Assembly: GCF_020829495.1 (NCBI RefSeq)
Contig: NZ_JAIVFQ010000031.1
Span: 1-64,000, forward strand
Direction: 5' to 3'
DNA: 64,000 nucleotides
Source of the DNA: Nostoc favosum CHAB5714
GTDB lineage: Bacteria; Cyanobacteriota; Cyanobacteriia; Cyanobacteriales; Nostocaceae
Shown here: positions 36,188 to 45,018 of the stretch, piece after piece
Position numbering within the stretch: the first letter of the stretch is position 1
Layout: each line of letters starts with the position of its first letter
Notes under the pieces: model-generated
What the model was told of the DNA's origin: nothing
The model's database searches: none
What the model saw: the letters and a program-made list of their open reading frames with translations, nothing else
Position numbers and translations under genes: made by a program

Positions 36188-36523
36188 TTACCCGACACCA
36201 TACCCTGTATATTCTCTGGCATAGACAGGCTGCAAGCCCAATACAATATCTTGTTTTAGTACACCCATTGCTACCAATTCATCAGCAATCAACTTATCAG
36301 TTTGGTTACGTTGAATCCAAATTTTATGGCTCTTAATGTCTAAATGCATCACGCAATTATAAATGCGGTGATGTTTATCCCATCCCAAATCAACAATTTG
36401 ATAATGGTCGTGTTCTGTATCAAAAAGTATTTGCGTCTCAATTTCGCCGTTTATCGGTCTAACATCGCCGTATTCAGTCAATAGTTTTTGAATACACTGA
36501 CGATAAAATGCTAGTTTATCCAT
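36188..36523 (-). CDS. xisI: XisI-type element excision controlling factor
   Basis: 111 residues. KLAFYRQCIQKLLTEYGDV at the start, FDTEHDHYQIVDLGWDKHHRIYNCVMHLDI in the middle and DELVAMGVLKQDIVLGLQP near the end are the XisI pattern. XisI with XisH was first linked to control of fdxN element excision in heterocysts, but dozens of copies occur per genome and most have no known element; a toxin-antitoxin-like or nuclease-partner role is possible. Overlaps xisH by 13 bases, so translationally coupled. Confidence 0.92.
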   Translation of the reverse strand: MDKLAFYRQCIQKLLTEYGDVRPINGEIETQILFDTEHDHYQIVDLGWDKHHRIYNCVMHLDIKSHKIWIQRNQTDKLIADELVAMGVLKQDIVLGLQPVYAREYTGYGVG

Positions 36524-36930
36524 TTAACTATCACCTCATCCACTGGATCATATACAATCAACTTTATTCGGTATTGCTGCACTGATGCTTGGGGTAAATC
36601 ACGTTGGAAAAACGATTCATAAGCGGCAATTGGCACTGCTAAGTATAATATGCGTTCTCTTTCGCTAGCTTCTAAAACTAAACGGTAGTTCAAAAATTGA
36701 CCCAGTGCCAGATGAAAATCAAACAATGCTGAGTCACTCAAAAAACTTTTAATTTCAACCGCAATCTTTTCTCCTGCTTTTTCAGCCGCTAAGAGTCTTT
36801 CTGCACCTAAATCTATTCTAACTTCATCATCCTTGCCAAACTCGATCCTTAATGGGTCATGTGTAATTATCCACTGCTCTTTCTGAAGACCCTTCTTGAC
36901 TGCTTCATGGAATAAGTCTTTGGCCGACAT
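36511..36930 (-). CDS. xisH: XisH-type element excision factor (nuclease-fold)
   Basis: 139 residues from ATG 36930 (MSAKDLFHEAVKKGLQKEQW, the standard start; an ATG at 36939 adds three residues). IRIDLGAERLLAAEKAGEKIAVEIKSF contains the D...ExK pattern of a PD-(D/E)XK nuclease fold, and ILYLAVPIAAYESFF is typical. First gene of the XisHI pair, 150 bases downstream of the BrxD-like ATPase and on the same strand. Confidence 0.92.
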   Translation of the reverse strand: MSAKDLFHEAVKKGLQKEQWIITHDPLRIEFGKDDEVRIDLGAERLLAAEKAGEKIAVEIKSFLSDSALFDFHLALGQFLNYRLVLEASERERILYLAVPIAAYESFFQRDLPQASVQQYRIKLIVYDPVDEVIVKWIN

Positions 36931-37083
36931 TTCTTTCACTCACACACTTTTTTACCTGATTTTAAATCAATACGCTTGGCTTTGTGGAAAATTGTAGGTT
37001 GGGTTGAGGCAATGCGTTACCCAACATTTTGCGCTTCGTAGAGTAATTTGCTTGTTCTTCTAGTTCAGTGTCTTCATCATTAA

Positions 37084-38406
37084 TTACAAACTAAATTCGG
37101 CTGCGCCATCCTCATCTGCATCCTTACCCATAGCAGTAGGTTTAAATTTAGAGCCATGAATTAATTCACCAAATACAATTCCTGGATTTTGGTGAAGAAT
37201 ATTCAGCACACTCATAAAATCCCGCACAATTTCCCCTGGTGTAAGTAATGCTTCTGCACCCAAGCGATTAATAATTTCTTGCACAAACTCCTTCAACTCA
37301 CGATTTGTCAAAGTCTGTTCATACCCAAAATTGAGTGCATGAATCTCAGCTAAACGTTGCAAAAGCGTTAATATTTCTGCTTCACTCAACGGATTTAGCC
37401 GAATCACTGGCCCTAAATGTTCCTGAACATTAGCTTGTGCAACAAAACGACTTTCTTTTGTGCGTCTTTGCCAAGCTTGGTCTGCAAAAAGTCCCCGTTT
37501 GGGGTCTTCTAAAAATTTAGTTGTTCCACCAACGACAATGCCAAGATGTTCTGCTTTGCACTGCATGGTATCGTTAAACATTGCCAGGAGTCGATTATAA
37601 TTCTTTTCCCGCGTGACTGTAGTAGATATTTGATATAAATGAACAGCTTCATCAACTAAAATTAACAGTCCTTTATAGCCAATCTCAGCTACAAACTTCG
37701 CAAACAGTTTTATATAGTCATACCAACTATCATCATCAATAATAACCCGCACTCCTAAAGCTGCTTTCGCCTCAACTTTAGTAGTAAATTCTCCCCGCAA
37801 CCAGCGCATCGCCGCATTTTTTAAATTATCATCATCCAATCGGTAGCCACGCCAATAAGCAATAATCACGCTACCAAAATCAAAACCGTGAACTAAGCCT
37901 TCAATATACTGAACTACTTCCCTAATTTTCGATTCAACTTGGTCATCAAAACCATCGTCATTCGGACGCATTTCAGTTTCTTTAACGACTTCTTGTTGAA
38001 TTTTATTAATCCATCCTTCTAAAATTGAGACTAAAGCACCACCATCAGGACGAGTTTTTGTAGCAAGATGGCTCATTAATTCTCGATAAGTAGCTACACC
38101 TTCATTGCTGCTTCCAGCTAATCGACGTTCAGGGGATAAATCAGCATCAGCTACTACAAAACCTTGCTCCATAGCACGGTTGCGTATTAGTTGCAATAAA
38201 AAACTCTTGCCAGAACCGTAGTTACCAATTATGAAGCGAAATGCTGCTACACCTTCTGCAATATCATCGAGATTTTGTAATAGGCTTTTTAGTTCTTTTT
38301 CTCGCCCTACTGCTATATATTCAACTCCCACTCTTGGTACTACCCCCGCACCAAGAGAATTGATTAAAGCAGTGGAGATTTTTTTCGAGATTTTGAGCTT
38401 TGCCAT
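37084..38406 (-). CDS. BrxD-like P-loop ATPase (DUF2791 family)
   Basis: 440 residues. Begins AALINSLGAGVVPRVGVEYIAVGRE-like, then Walker A GNYGSGKS (61-68), VADADLSPERRLAGS, YRELMSHLATKTRPDGGAL, Walker B LLILVDEAVHLY, and a sensor region GIVVGGTTKFLEDPKRGLF. This matches the DUF2791/BrxD ATP-binding proteins found in BREX type 2 and in TerB-linked clusters, where it usually sits with a helicase. No helicase follows here. The N-terminal ~30 residues resemble a winged-helix or regulatory start. Confidence 0.85.
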   Translation of the reverse strand: MAKLKISKKISTALINSLGAGVVPRVGVEYIAVGREKELKSLLQNLDDIAEGVAAFRFIIGNYGSGKSFLLQLIRNRAMEQGFVVADADLSPERRLAGSSNEGVATYRELMSHLATKTRPDGGALVSILEGWINKIQQEVVKETEMRPNDDGFDDQVESKIREVVQYIEGLVHGFDFGSVIIAYWRGYRLDDDNLKNAAMRWLRGEFTTKVEAKAALGVRVIIDDDSWYDYIKLFAKFVAEIGYKGLLILVDEAVHLYQISTTVTREKNYNRLLAMFNDTMQCKAEHLGIVVGGTTKFLEDPKRGLFADQAWQRRTKESRFVAQANVQEHLGPVIRLNPLSEAEILTLLQRLAEIHALNFGYEQTLTNRELKEFVQEIINRLGAEALLTPGEIVRDFMSVLNILHQNPGIVFGELIHGSKFKPTAMGKDADEDGAAEFSL

Positions 38407-38498
38407 GTATTACACTTCACTTTATTCTAAACGCAAAAGCACGCAATAAGTAGGTAAGATATTCACCTTACTACTAATCTGACGACGGCAATAATAAT

Positions 38499-39836
38499 TT
38501 AATTTGACGAAGCATGTCTAGCCATAAGGTCTTCATACATTGCAATTATTTTTTTGACATTCGTCATATATTCAGGGTAAACTTCTGGAATTTCCGAATT
38601 TGAATCAATTATTAATTCACCAATAGTATCATTTGCTCGTTCATTTATAGAATCGATTAATAGATTTGGCATAGTAATGTTTGCTTCGGCAATTTTTTTA
38701 ATAGCAGCATTAGGATTATCTTGTTCGACTATAGCTTTTAATACTTGTAGTTCGTATACTGGAAGAATTTGTAAAAAATTAGTCCATTCTTCAGATAAAT
38801 TCTCCGATGTATCAGCTGCCGAAGTGTTTATGATTGCTGTAGTTTCCATTATCTCAGAAAAAGGAAACAATTCATTATCATCTTCTTTGGAATTCTCAGA
38901 CAAATATTCTGGATTGAATGTTTCTATTTGTTGGAGTAATTCCCATACTTGATTTTGTAATGAATCTCGTTCTTCTTGCAATAATGAAACTTGCCCTTGC
39001 AACTGCTGTAATTCGGCTTTGTGTTCTGCTAGTTGGGTTTGTGAAGAATTCAGGATAGCTTGGATATTTTCTCTTTCGGCTTTTACCGCTACCAGTAATT
39101 GATTTTTTTGGGTTGTCTCAACTTCTAGCTCTTGAATTGCAATTCGCAGTTCGTATAATTTTTCTTCTAATTGGGGTTTGAGTCTGCCTAAAAGAGTTAA
39201 ATTGCTTTCAATTTCTTGCTTCTCCTGCTGGAGTTCGGAAATTTGACTTTGCAAATGGGTGATTTCACTACGAGATACATTACAATTCGACTCTAGACGG
39301 CGCTTTTCTGCTGTGAGAACAGAAAAAGCATTGTTCAATTCTGTTTGATTTTTCTGTAAGTTATTAATTTCACTTTGCAGGGTATTGACTTCAGTTTCTA
39401 ACTGCTTTTTCTGTCCGGCAAATGTTCTTAATTCTCTATGTAAACTATCCCTTTGGTTACGGCTTTCTGTGACTTGATTTTGCAGTTGTTGTGACTCTGC
39501 ATATAATAAATTATGATGTTCTTCGATTTGATTAATTTCTCTGACAACGCGAGCCTTTAATCCCTCCATCTCTTTAATTCGTTTGTGGATAGAACCTAAA
39601 ATAAACATTTCATAATTTCTGCGTCGCTTATCTACGAATAATGCTGCTGCATAGATAGTAACGGCAGTAATTAAACCTGTGAGAAAGGCTTTATTAAAAT
39701 CCCAGTTTGGGACGAGGCTAAGACCAAAACTCACACTAAAGGCAACTATCCCTAGTATAAATCGATTGCCGATCATTACTGATTGCATATTGCTGGTTTT
39801 TAGCGTAGTTAAATTATCAGAAAAAGTAGCTCTCAT
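38499..39836 (-). CDS. Membrane-anchored coiled-coil protein with TerB-C-like C-terminus
   Basis: 445 residues. Two transmembrane helices (about 25-42 and 48-66) separated by a short turn, then a coiled coil from about 80 to 310 (QLQNQVTESRNQRDSLHREL and similar), then an acidic linker, then a ~90-residue domain (LPVYELQVLKAIVEQDNPNA, ITMPNLLIDSINERANDTIG) resembling TerB C-terminal domains. It stands 92 bases upstream of the BrxD-like ATPase on the same strand. Likely a membrane scaffold or sensor for the ATPase; the TerB-C call is by pattern. Confidence 0.65.
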   Translation of the reverse strand: MRATFSDNLTTLKTSNMQSVMIGNRFILGIVAFSVSFGLSLVPNWDFNKAFLTGLITAVTIYAAALFVDKRRRNYEMFILGSIHKRIKEMEGLKARVVREINQIEEHHNLLYAESQQLQNQVTESRNQRDSLHRELRTFAGQKKQLETEVNTLQSEINNLQKNQTELNNAFSVLTAEKRRLESNCNVSRSEITHLQSQISELQQEKQEIESNLTLLGRLKPQLEEKLYELRIAIQELEVETTQKNQLLVAVKAERENIQAILNSSQTQLAEHKAELQQLQGQVSLLQEERDSLQNQVWELLQQIETFNPEYLSENSKEDDNELFPFSEIMETTAIINTSAADTSENLSEEWTNFLQILPVYELQVLKAIVEQDNPNAAIKKIAEANITMPNLLIDSINERANDTIGELIIDSNSEIPEVYPEYMTNVKKIIAMYEDLMARHASSN

Positions 39837-39837
39837 A

Positions 39838-39930
39838 CTAATTCGTAATTCGTAATGACGCTCGTTCGCTCTTAGCGTCTCCCCTTGGGAGAGGACTCGC
39901 TAACGCTGCGCTAACGTAATTCGTAATTAA
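39838..39930. repeat. Short inverted repeat built on AATTCGTAATTCGTAAT
   Basis: AATTCGTAATTCGTAATGAC ... TAACGTAATTCGTAATT with TTAGCGTCTCCCC..GGGGAGA-type material between. A similar structure lies at 53463-53528 and 14445-14470. It occupies most of the gap between two ATPase-system genes. Confidence 0.6.
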
Positions 39931-39955
39931 AAAACACATAGAGAAATATTTAATG

Positions 39956-41332
39956 CTAGGTGTTGGATGTTTTGTTATTTGCATGAAAAAACGTTAAATC
40001 TGCTTTTAAAAAATCAACAAACTGCCGTGCTGTACGTCCAGAACGACCGTTGTGGCGAGTTGCCCATTGTAATGCTTGAAATTCCAAATCTTCTTTGGTA
40101 ATATTAATTTCAGCTTGTGCCGCTAGATGGTGTACAATTTTCAAATAAGTTTTCTGATTGGCTGGTTCAAAAGTCAAGGTTAAACCAAAGCGATCGCTAA
40201 ACGAAAGCTTCTCCTGCATCGTATCCCAAGCATGGATTTCCTCGTTATCCTTGGGGCTAGGTCTATCCACAAAAAACTCCCGAATCAGGTGGCGGCGATT
40301 GGAAGTAGCATACACAACTACATTTTGCGGCCGCGCGGTTAAATTACCTTCTAAAACTACCTTGAGCGCTTTAAAGGCATCATCATCTTCTTCAAAGGAA
40401 AGATCATCGACAAAGATGATAAATTTTTGTGACACTCCTCGTAAATGTTCCACAATTGCTGGTAAGTCTTTTAAATCAGATTTTGCCACTTCCAATAAGC
40501 GGAGGCTGCCTTGGGCTTTGCCCTTGCCGGAGACATCGCTATATTCATTCAACAAAGATTTCACCAAAGAAGATTTGCCAGAACCCCGACTACCGTAAAG
40601 TAATACATGCAGTGCCATCTCTCCTGATAATAAAAACTCTGTATTTTTCAGCAAAGCATCTTTTTGAGACTCATAACCTACAAGCGCACTCAGCTTAATT
40701 GGATCAGAATACCGAATACCGATAAACTGCCCAGCTTGCCAACGTAAAGCGCGATATTCTGCAAATAAACCAGAGCCACATTGCCGATAATAAGCCGCTA
40801 ACTCTTCTACAGCATCACTCCAATTATCTAACTCTTGTAGATATGTAGCGAACTTTGTCTCTCCTCCTAGCAATTCTTGCTCTTTATACCACACCACTGG
40901 CGAAATCGGCATGTGAGCTACGCCTTGTATCCACTCACTCAAAGAAGCGCTGCTACATTCATAGAGACTTTGCAATATTTGTAAATCATGCCGAACTGCT
41001 GCTACTAAAGCCGGGGGCAAATCCTCAAATTCTCGCACTTGGGCCAGCCTTGTAAAAGGATTATCAGAGAAGAGAAGTTGAGTAATTAAATAGTCTTCCC
41101 AATTTTGATTTTTAGCAGCCAAAGCGTGGAAGTAACTACCGTAGGCTTGCAGACAACCCCGGGCATCGGCATCAGTGTAACGTATAGCTTGCAACAGTTC
41201 CAGAAATGCCATCCCCACTTCGCCTTGCAGAACAGACTGGTACAGTAAAAGTGAGGCTGCTTGGCGCTGGAGATATTGAACCTTTGTATATGAGGAAGTA
41301 CTTGCTATTGGCATCGCTTGATTATCCATCAA
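39956..41332 (-). CDS. DUF815 AAA-type ATPase
   Basis: 458 residues. The ATPase half starts near residue 200 (GQFIGIRYSDPIKLSALVGY), with Walker A YGSRGSGKSS (246-255), Walker B KFIIFVDDLSFEEDDDAFKA, sensor VVYATSNRRHL and RPSPKDNEEIHAWDTMQEKL, DRFGLTLTFEPANQKTYL, all diagnostic of DUF815. The N-terminal 200 residues are helical and less conserved. Function unknown. On the same strand as the ATPase/TerB pair but separated by a repeat, so may or may not be co-expressed. Confidence 0.88.
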   Translation of the reverse strand: MMDNQAMPIASTSSYTKVQYLQRQAASLLLYQSVLQGEVGMAFLELLQAIRYTDADARGCLQAYGSYFHALAAKNQNWEDYLITQLLFSDNPFTRLAQVREFEDLPPALVAAVRHDLQILQSLYECSSASLSEWIQGVAHMPISPVVWYKEQELLGGETKFATYLQELDNWSDAVEELAAYYRQCGSGLFAEYRALRWQAGQFIGIRYSDPIKLSALVGYESQKDALLKNTEFLLSGEMALHVLLYGSRGSGKSSLVKSLLNEYSDVSGKGKAQGSLRLLEVAKSDLKDLPAIVEHLRGVSQKFIIFVDDLSFEEDDDAFKALKVVLEGNLTARPQNVVVYATSNRRHLIREFFVDRPSPKDNEEIHAWDTMQEKLSFSDRFGLTLTFEPANQKTYLKIVHHLAAQAEINITKEDLEFQALQWATRHNGRSGRTARQFVDFLKADLTFFHANNKTSNT

Positions 41333-41416
41333 TAAACTGTATGGTATAGCTAAATAGCTATGGTAAATTGTCTGCTGACACTGGCAGTAAAGTCAAAGTC
41401 TACATAGGTTTTAACA

Positions 41417-41794
41417 ATGAATTTAAGTATAATTGCTGCTTTTGCCTACGGCATATTAGCGATCGCTGGTGGGATTATTGGCTACATTCAGGCTAGAAGT
41501 AAGGTTTCACTGTTAAGTGGTAGCATTAGCGGTTTATTACTAGTACTTGCGGCTTACTTTCAACTTCAAGGGCAAAGCTGGGGTTCGATTTTAGCAGTGA
41601 TAGTTACTGCTGTTTTAGTAATCGTGTTTACCTTTCGTTTGGTAAAAACACGTAAGTTTATGCCTGCGGGATTAATGACGATTTTGGGTATGTTGGCTTT
41701 GGGGGTGATGGTGAGTCAACTCCAATTCGCAATTCGCAATTCGCAATTCGCAATTAAGACAATTAGTGGGGGCTTGAAACCCGCCACTAATTGA
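41417..41794 (+). CDS. TMEM14 family (UPF0136) small membrane protein
   Basis: 125 residues, four hydrophobic helices: 2-22, 30-48, 55-74 and 84-102 (LMTILGMLALGVMVSQ). AAFAYGILAIAGGIIGYIQA and GSISGLLLVLAAYF are the family core. Role in bacteria is unknown; eukaryotic TMEM14 proteins transport porphyrins or lipids. The last ~23 residues (LQFAIRNSQFAIKTISGGLK) are encoded by CAATTCG heptamer repeats and a hairpin repeat, so the C-terminal tail is repeat-derived rather than family sequence. Confidence 0.82.
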   Translation: MNLSIIAAFAYGILAIAGGIIGYIQARSKVSLLSGSISGLLLVLAAYFQLQGQSWGSILAVIVTAVLVIVFTFRLVKTRKFMPAGLMTILGMLALGVMVSQLQFAIRNSQFAIKTISGGLKPATN

Positions 41795-42399
41795 AGACCA
41801 CCAAATCGAAGATTTGGTGGGGGCTTGTACCCCGTAATTAGCCAATTAATCAATTAATAATTCGCAATTCCCTTTGGTCAAATTGTGGCTTTAAGGTAGC
41901 ATCAGTCTCCAAGCAATAACCACCTTTCTGTTTTTTGTAATTTATTTAGATTAGGGCGTTCTTCCAGAGTCAGGGAAGTGATGATTTGCAGGAGCGACTC
42001 GACCAATCGGGTGTTTCTGCAATTCTATACTTAGTACAATATTGCGTAAAAGCATAGCATTTTTAATGCAAGCTGCCGCATTAACAAGGCCGCCGCCGCA
42101 TTAACAAGGCCGCCGCCGCATTAACAATGCAAGCCGATGCATTAACAAGGCCGCCGCCGCATTAACAATGCATCCCAATGCATTAACAAGGCCGCCGACG
42201 CATTAACAATGCATCCCAATGCATATTGCAATACAGTTCAGTTAAGCATTTCTTTATTCTCTTTGCGTCCTTTGCGTCCTTGGCGGTTCGTTCAAAAAAT
42301 TGACTTTGACAAAGAGTTTTAGCATTAACTGAACCGTATTGATGCATATTGTGGGGTATTGCCAAATTGAATTCGCTATGAATTAATGAAATGCTGTAC
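41795..42399. other. 600-bp spacer with tandem repeats
   Basis: Contains CCACCAAATCGAAGATTTGGTGG (41800-41822, a strong hairpin), the 21-nt array at 42068-42225, and TCTTTGCGTCCTTTGCGTCC (about 42259-42281), the same GCAAAGGACGCAAAG-type motif from which the 48.9-kb microsatellite grew. No gene seen. Confidence 0.6.
42068..42225. repeat. 21-nt tandem repeat array, about 7-8 copies
   Basis: Unit GCCGCCGCCGCATTAACAAGG, period 21, with variants (AATGCAAGCCGATGC, AATGCATCCCAATGC) in later units. Sequence unrelated to the arrays at 9.3 and 49.3 kb, but the same period. Confidence 0.85.
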
Positions 42400-43284
42400 T
42401 TAGCGCAAAATCTGGTCAATCATCCGGTTCGCCTGGGAAGCATAACCGCCGCCAAATAAATTGAAGTGATTCAAAATGTGATACAGGTTATAGAGCGTTT
42501 TTCTTTGCTCATAGCCTGCATCTAAAGGAAAGACTTCGTTATAGCCTTTGTAAAACGCTGCGGGAAACCCACCAAATAATTCTGTCATGGCAATATCAAC
42601 TTCGCGATCGCCAAAATAAGTTGCTGGATCAAAAATCACGGGTTCTCCTGAGATAGTACACCCGGCATTTCCGCCCCATAAATCGCCATGTACTAAAGAA
42701 GGTTGCACCTGATGCGCCACCAATATTTCAGGGATAGCTGCTAGTAATTTTTCTGAAGAGGGGAAATTTCCTCCCTTTCGCCTTGCCAACTGAAATTGAT
42801 AACCCAGGCGATGTTTAATATAAAATTCTGTCCAGTCTGCTGTCCAAGTATTGATTTGGGGTGTCGAACCAATAGTATTGTTAATTTTCCAACCAAAACC
42901 TTGGCTACTGCTAGCTTTATGCATCGCCGCCAACTTGCGCCCCATCTCTTCCCATCGCGGAGCGTCTCGTAGAGAAGAATTGCTGTTACCGCTACCAAGT
43001 TCTAACCATTCCAGCACGATGTAGCTAGAATTCTCAGCTACACCCCAGCAAATAGGATTGGGGACGCGAATACTAGCTGTTGCTAGCATTTCCTTTAAAC
43101 CCAATGCCTCAGCCTCAAACATCGCAACTTGGGATGCAAGGTTTTGCTTGACAAAGTAGGTGATCTCACCATTGGAGATAGCATAACCTTGGTTGATGCA
43201 TCCGCCACCAACCGATCGCCGTTGCTGACTCTGAAATTTTTCGCCAGTCACCTGGCTAATTTGAGCATCGATTTGAGTCCACAT
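42400..43284 (-). CDS. Fructosamine/ketosamine-3-kinase family protein
   Basis: 294 residues. VGGGCINQGYAI (25-36), YFVKQN (kinase lysine), SLVHGDLWGGNAG (catalytic loop, about 200-212) and EPVIFDPATYFGDREVDIAM (DPA metal motif) define the FN3K family, which phosphorylates sugars attached to amino groups and so promotes deglycation. NSSLRDAPR before WEEMGRKLA is encoded by a GAGCGTCTCGTAGAG-type repeat and looks like an in-frame insertion. Cytosolic. Confidence 0.9.
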   Translation of the reverse strand: MWTQIDAQISQVTGEKFQSQQRRSVGGGCINQGYAISNGEITYFVKQNLASQVAMFEAEALGLKEMLATASIRVPNPICWGVAENSSYIVLEWLELGSGNSNSSLRDAPRWEEMGRKLAAMHKASSSQGFGWKINNTIGSTPQINTWTADWTEFYIKHRLGYQFQLARRKGGNFPSSEKLLAAIPEILVAHQVQPSLVHGDLWGGNAGCTISGEPVIFDPATYFGDREVDIAMTELFGGFPAAFYKGYNEVFPLDAGYEQRKTLYNLYHILNHFNLFGGGYASQANRMIDQILR

Positions 43285-43295
43285 TGTTAAATAAA

Positions 43296-43575
43296 AGTTA
43301 GGAGTTAAAAGTTAGGAGTGAGGAGTTAAATAAAAGTTAGGAGTTAAAAGTTAGGAGTGAGGAGTTAAATAAAAGTTAGGAGTTAAAAGTTAGGAGTGAG
43401 GAGTTAAATCAAAGTTAAAAGTTAGGAGTGAGGAGTTAAATCAAAGATAGGAGTAAGGAGACACAATCATGGCCTTTTACTCATAACTCATAACTCATAA
43501 CTCATAACTCCTAACTCCTAACTCCTAACTCCTAACTCCTAACTCCTAACTCCTAACTCCTAACTCCTAACTTTA
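43296..43575. repeat. Heptanucleotide and longer tandem repeats forming two complementary blocks
   Basis: 43296-43455: about four units of a ~50-bp repeat made of AAAGTTAGGAGTT and AGTGAGGAGTT. 43475-43573: CATAACT heptamers then about ten CTAACTC heptamers. The two blocks are complementary (AGGAGTT against AACTCCT), so they could pair as one large hairpin between the two genes. Confidence 0.85.
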
Positions 43576-43593
43576 TAATGCCCCATTTTTAAT

Positions 43594-44919
43594 TTACGGC
43601 TTGACGACAACTACACCATAAGCATCTGGAGAAAGATACTCTTTGGCTGCTTGCATCAAGTCAGTTGCATTTTGGCTCTGAATATGATCTGGGTAGTTAA
43701 AGGCGGGTTCTAAATCTCCCACCAAAGACTGATAATAACCATACAACCCAGAGCGATCGCTTGGTGTTTCATTGCCAAAAATAAATTTGTTCGCTACTCG
43801 CCGCCGCACACGGGCAATTTCTGATTCTGTGACTAACTTGGTTTGGACTGTGCGAATATGTTGAGCGATCGCATCCTCTACTTCTGCTAAATTTTGCACT
43901 GCACATTTAGCTGAAATATAAAATGTCCCTTGCAGCTGATTGCTCATGTTGCTCACAGAAATTGAAGAAACTAATCCCCGTTCTTCTCGTAAATCCCTCA
44001 CCAGTCTTGATGTCCGCCCGTGTCCCAAAATTCCTGCTAAAACATCCAGTCCATAGGTGCGATCTAACTGAACCATTCCTGGAACCCGCCAAACCATCAC
44101 TAGCCTTGCTTGCTGGAGACTTTCATCTATAAATTCTCGACGGACAATTTCTGTAAATGGTGATTCAGTGGGCAGAGGCGCGATTAATCGCGTCTGTACT
44201 GGGCTTGCCGTGAGCGTAGCCGAACGGGAGTGGGTAGAGACGCCATTAATGGCGTCTGTACTGAGTTTTGTAAATCCTTCAGCAACGATCGCAATTAATT
44301 TTTCCACGGGTAAATTGCCCACAGCTACAGCAGTAATTGACTGGGGTTGATACCAACTAGTATGAAAATCTCGCATCTGCTGGGGTTTAAGTTCGGCAAT
44401 CACCGATTCTGGCCCCAATACTGCACGGCGATAGGGTAGCTTGGTAAATGCTGTCTCCATCGCGTGTCGAAATGTACGCCGTTGGGGATTATCCTCTGAA
44501 CGCCTAATTTCTTCTAAAACTACTAATCGCTCACGTTCAAAAGCATCATCAGGAATACTCGCATTAGATACTACATCTATTTGTAGTGGAGCAAGCTCGG
44601 CAAAATCTTTGGGGGCAGTGGTTATATAGTAATGAGTATAATCTTGGCTAGTAGCGGCATTGGTAACAGCACCCCGTTCTTCAATTCGACGTTCAAACTC
44701 ACCGCTAGCTAGTCGTTCTGTTCCCTTAAAAATCATGTGCTCTAAAAAGTGAGCCATGCCGTTAATGGCATCAGATTCTACGGCTGAACCAACTTTAATC
44801 CATAAGTTGAGGTTTACAGCTTCAACTGGCATCTGCTCCGCGATGATTGTCAAACCATTGGGCAACTGATGCAGGGTTGGGGTATTAAGACGAGGAAGTT
44901 TCCGCAGGGTTGAAGTCAT
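43594..44919 (-). CDS. M16 family zinc metallopeptidase (insulinase/pitrilysin type)
   Basis: 441 residues. Inverted zinc motif HFLEH (57-61), with third ligand Glu in LVVLEEIRRSEDNP (about 136). The C-terminal M16_C half has RREFIDESLQQARLVMVW. Processing-peptidase-like; in cyanobacteria such proteins often occur in pairs, but no second copy is here. Residues about 218-252 (around STHSRSATLTASPVQTRLIA) are encoded by dispersed palindromic repeats at 44171-44270, apparently an in-frame insertion at the domain linker. Confidence 0.92.
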   Translation of the reverse strand: MTSTLRKLPRLNTPTLHQLPNGLTIIAEQMPVEAVNLNLWIKVGSAVESDAINGMAHFLEHMIFKGTERLASGEFERRIEERGAVTNAATSQDYTHYYITTAPKDFAELAPLQIDVVSNASIPDDAFERERLVVLEEIRRSEDNPQRRTFRHAMETAFTKLPYRRAVLGPESVIAELKPQQMRDFHTSWYQPQSITAVAVGNLPVEKLIAIVAEGFTKLSTDAINGVSTHSRSATLTASPVQTRLIAPLPTESPFTEIVRREFIDESLQQARLVMVWRVPGMVQLDRTYGLDVLAGILGHGRTSRLVRDLREERGLVSSISVSNMSNQLQGTFYISAKCAVQNLAEVEDAIAQHIRTVQTKLVTESEIARVRRRVANKFIFGNETPSDRSGLYGYYQSLVGDLEPAFNYPDHIQSQNATDLMQAAKEYLSPDAYGVVVVKP

Positions 44920-45018
44920 TGCTACTTGTGTGAGGAGCTATATTACTCCTTTATCTTATCTGTCACCGAAAATCATAGAGTGCAAACCCCTGCTTTCAAG
45001 TAGCGATCGCATAACTAG

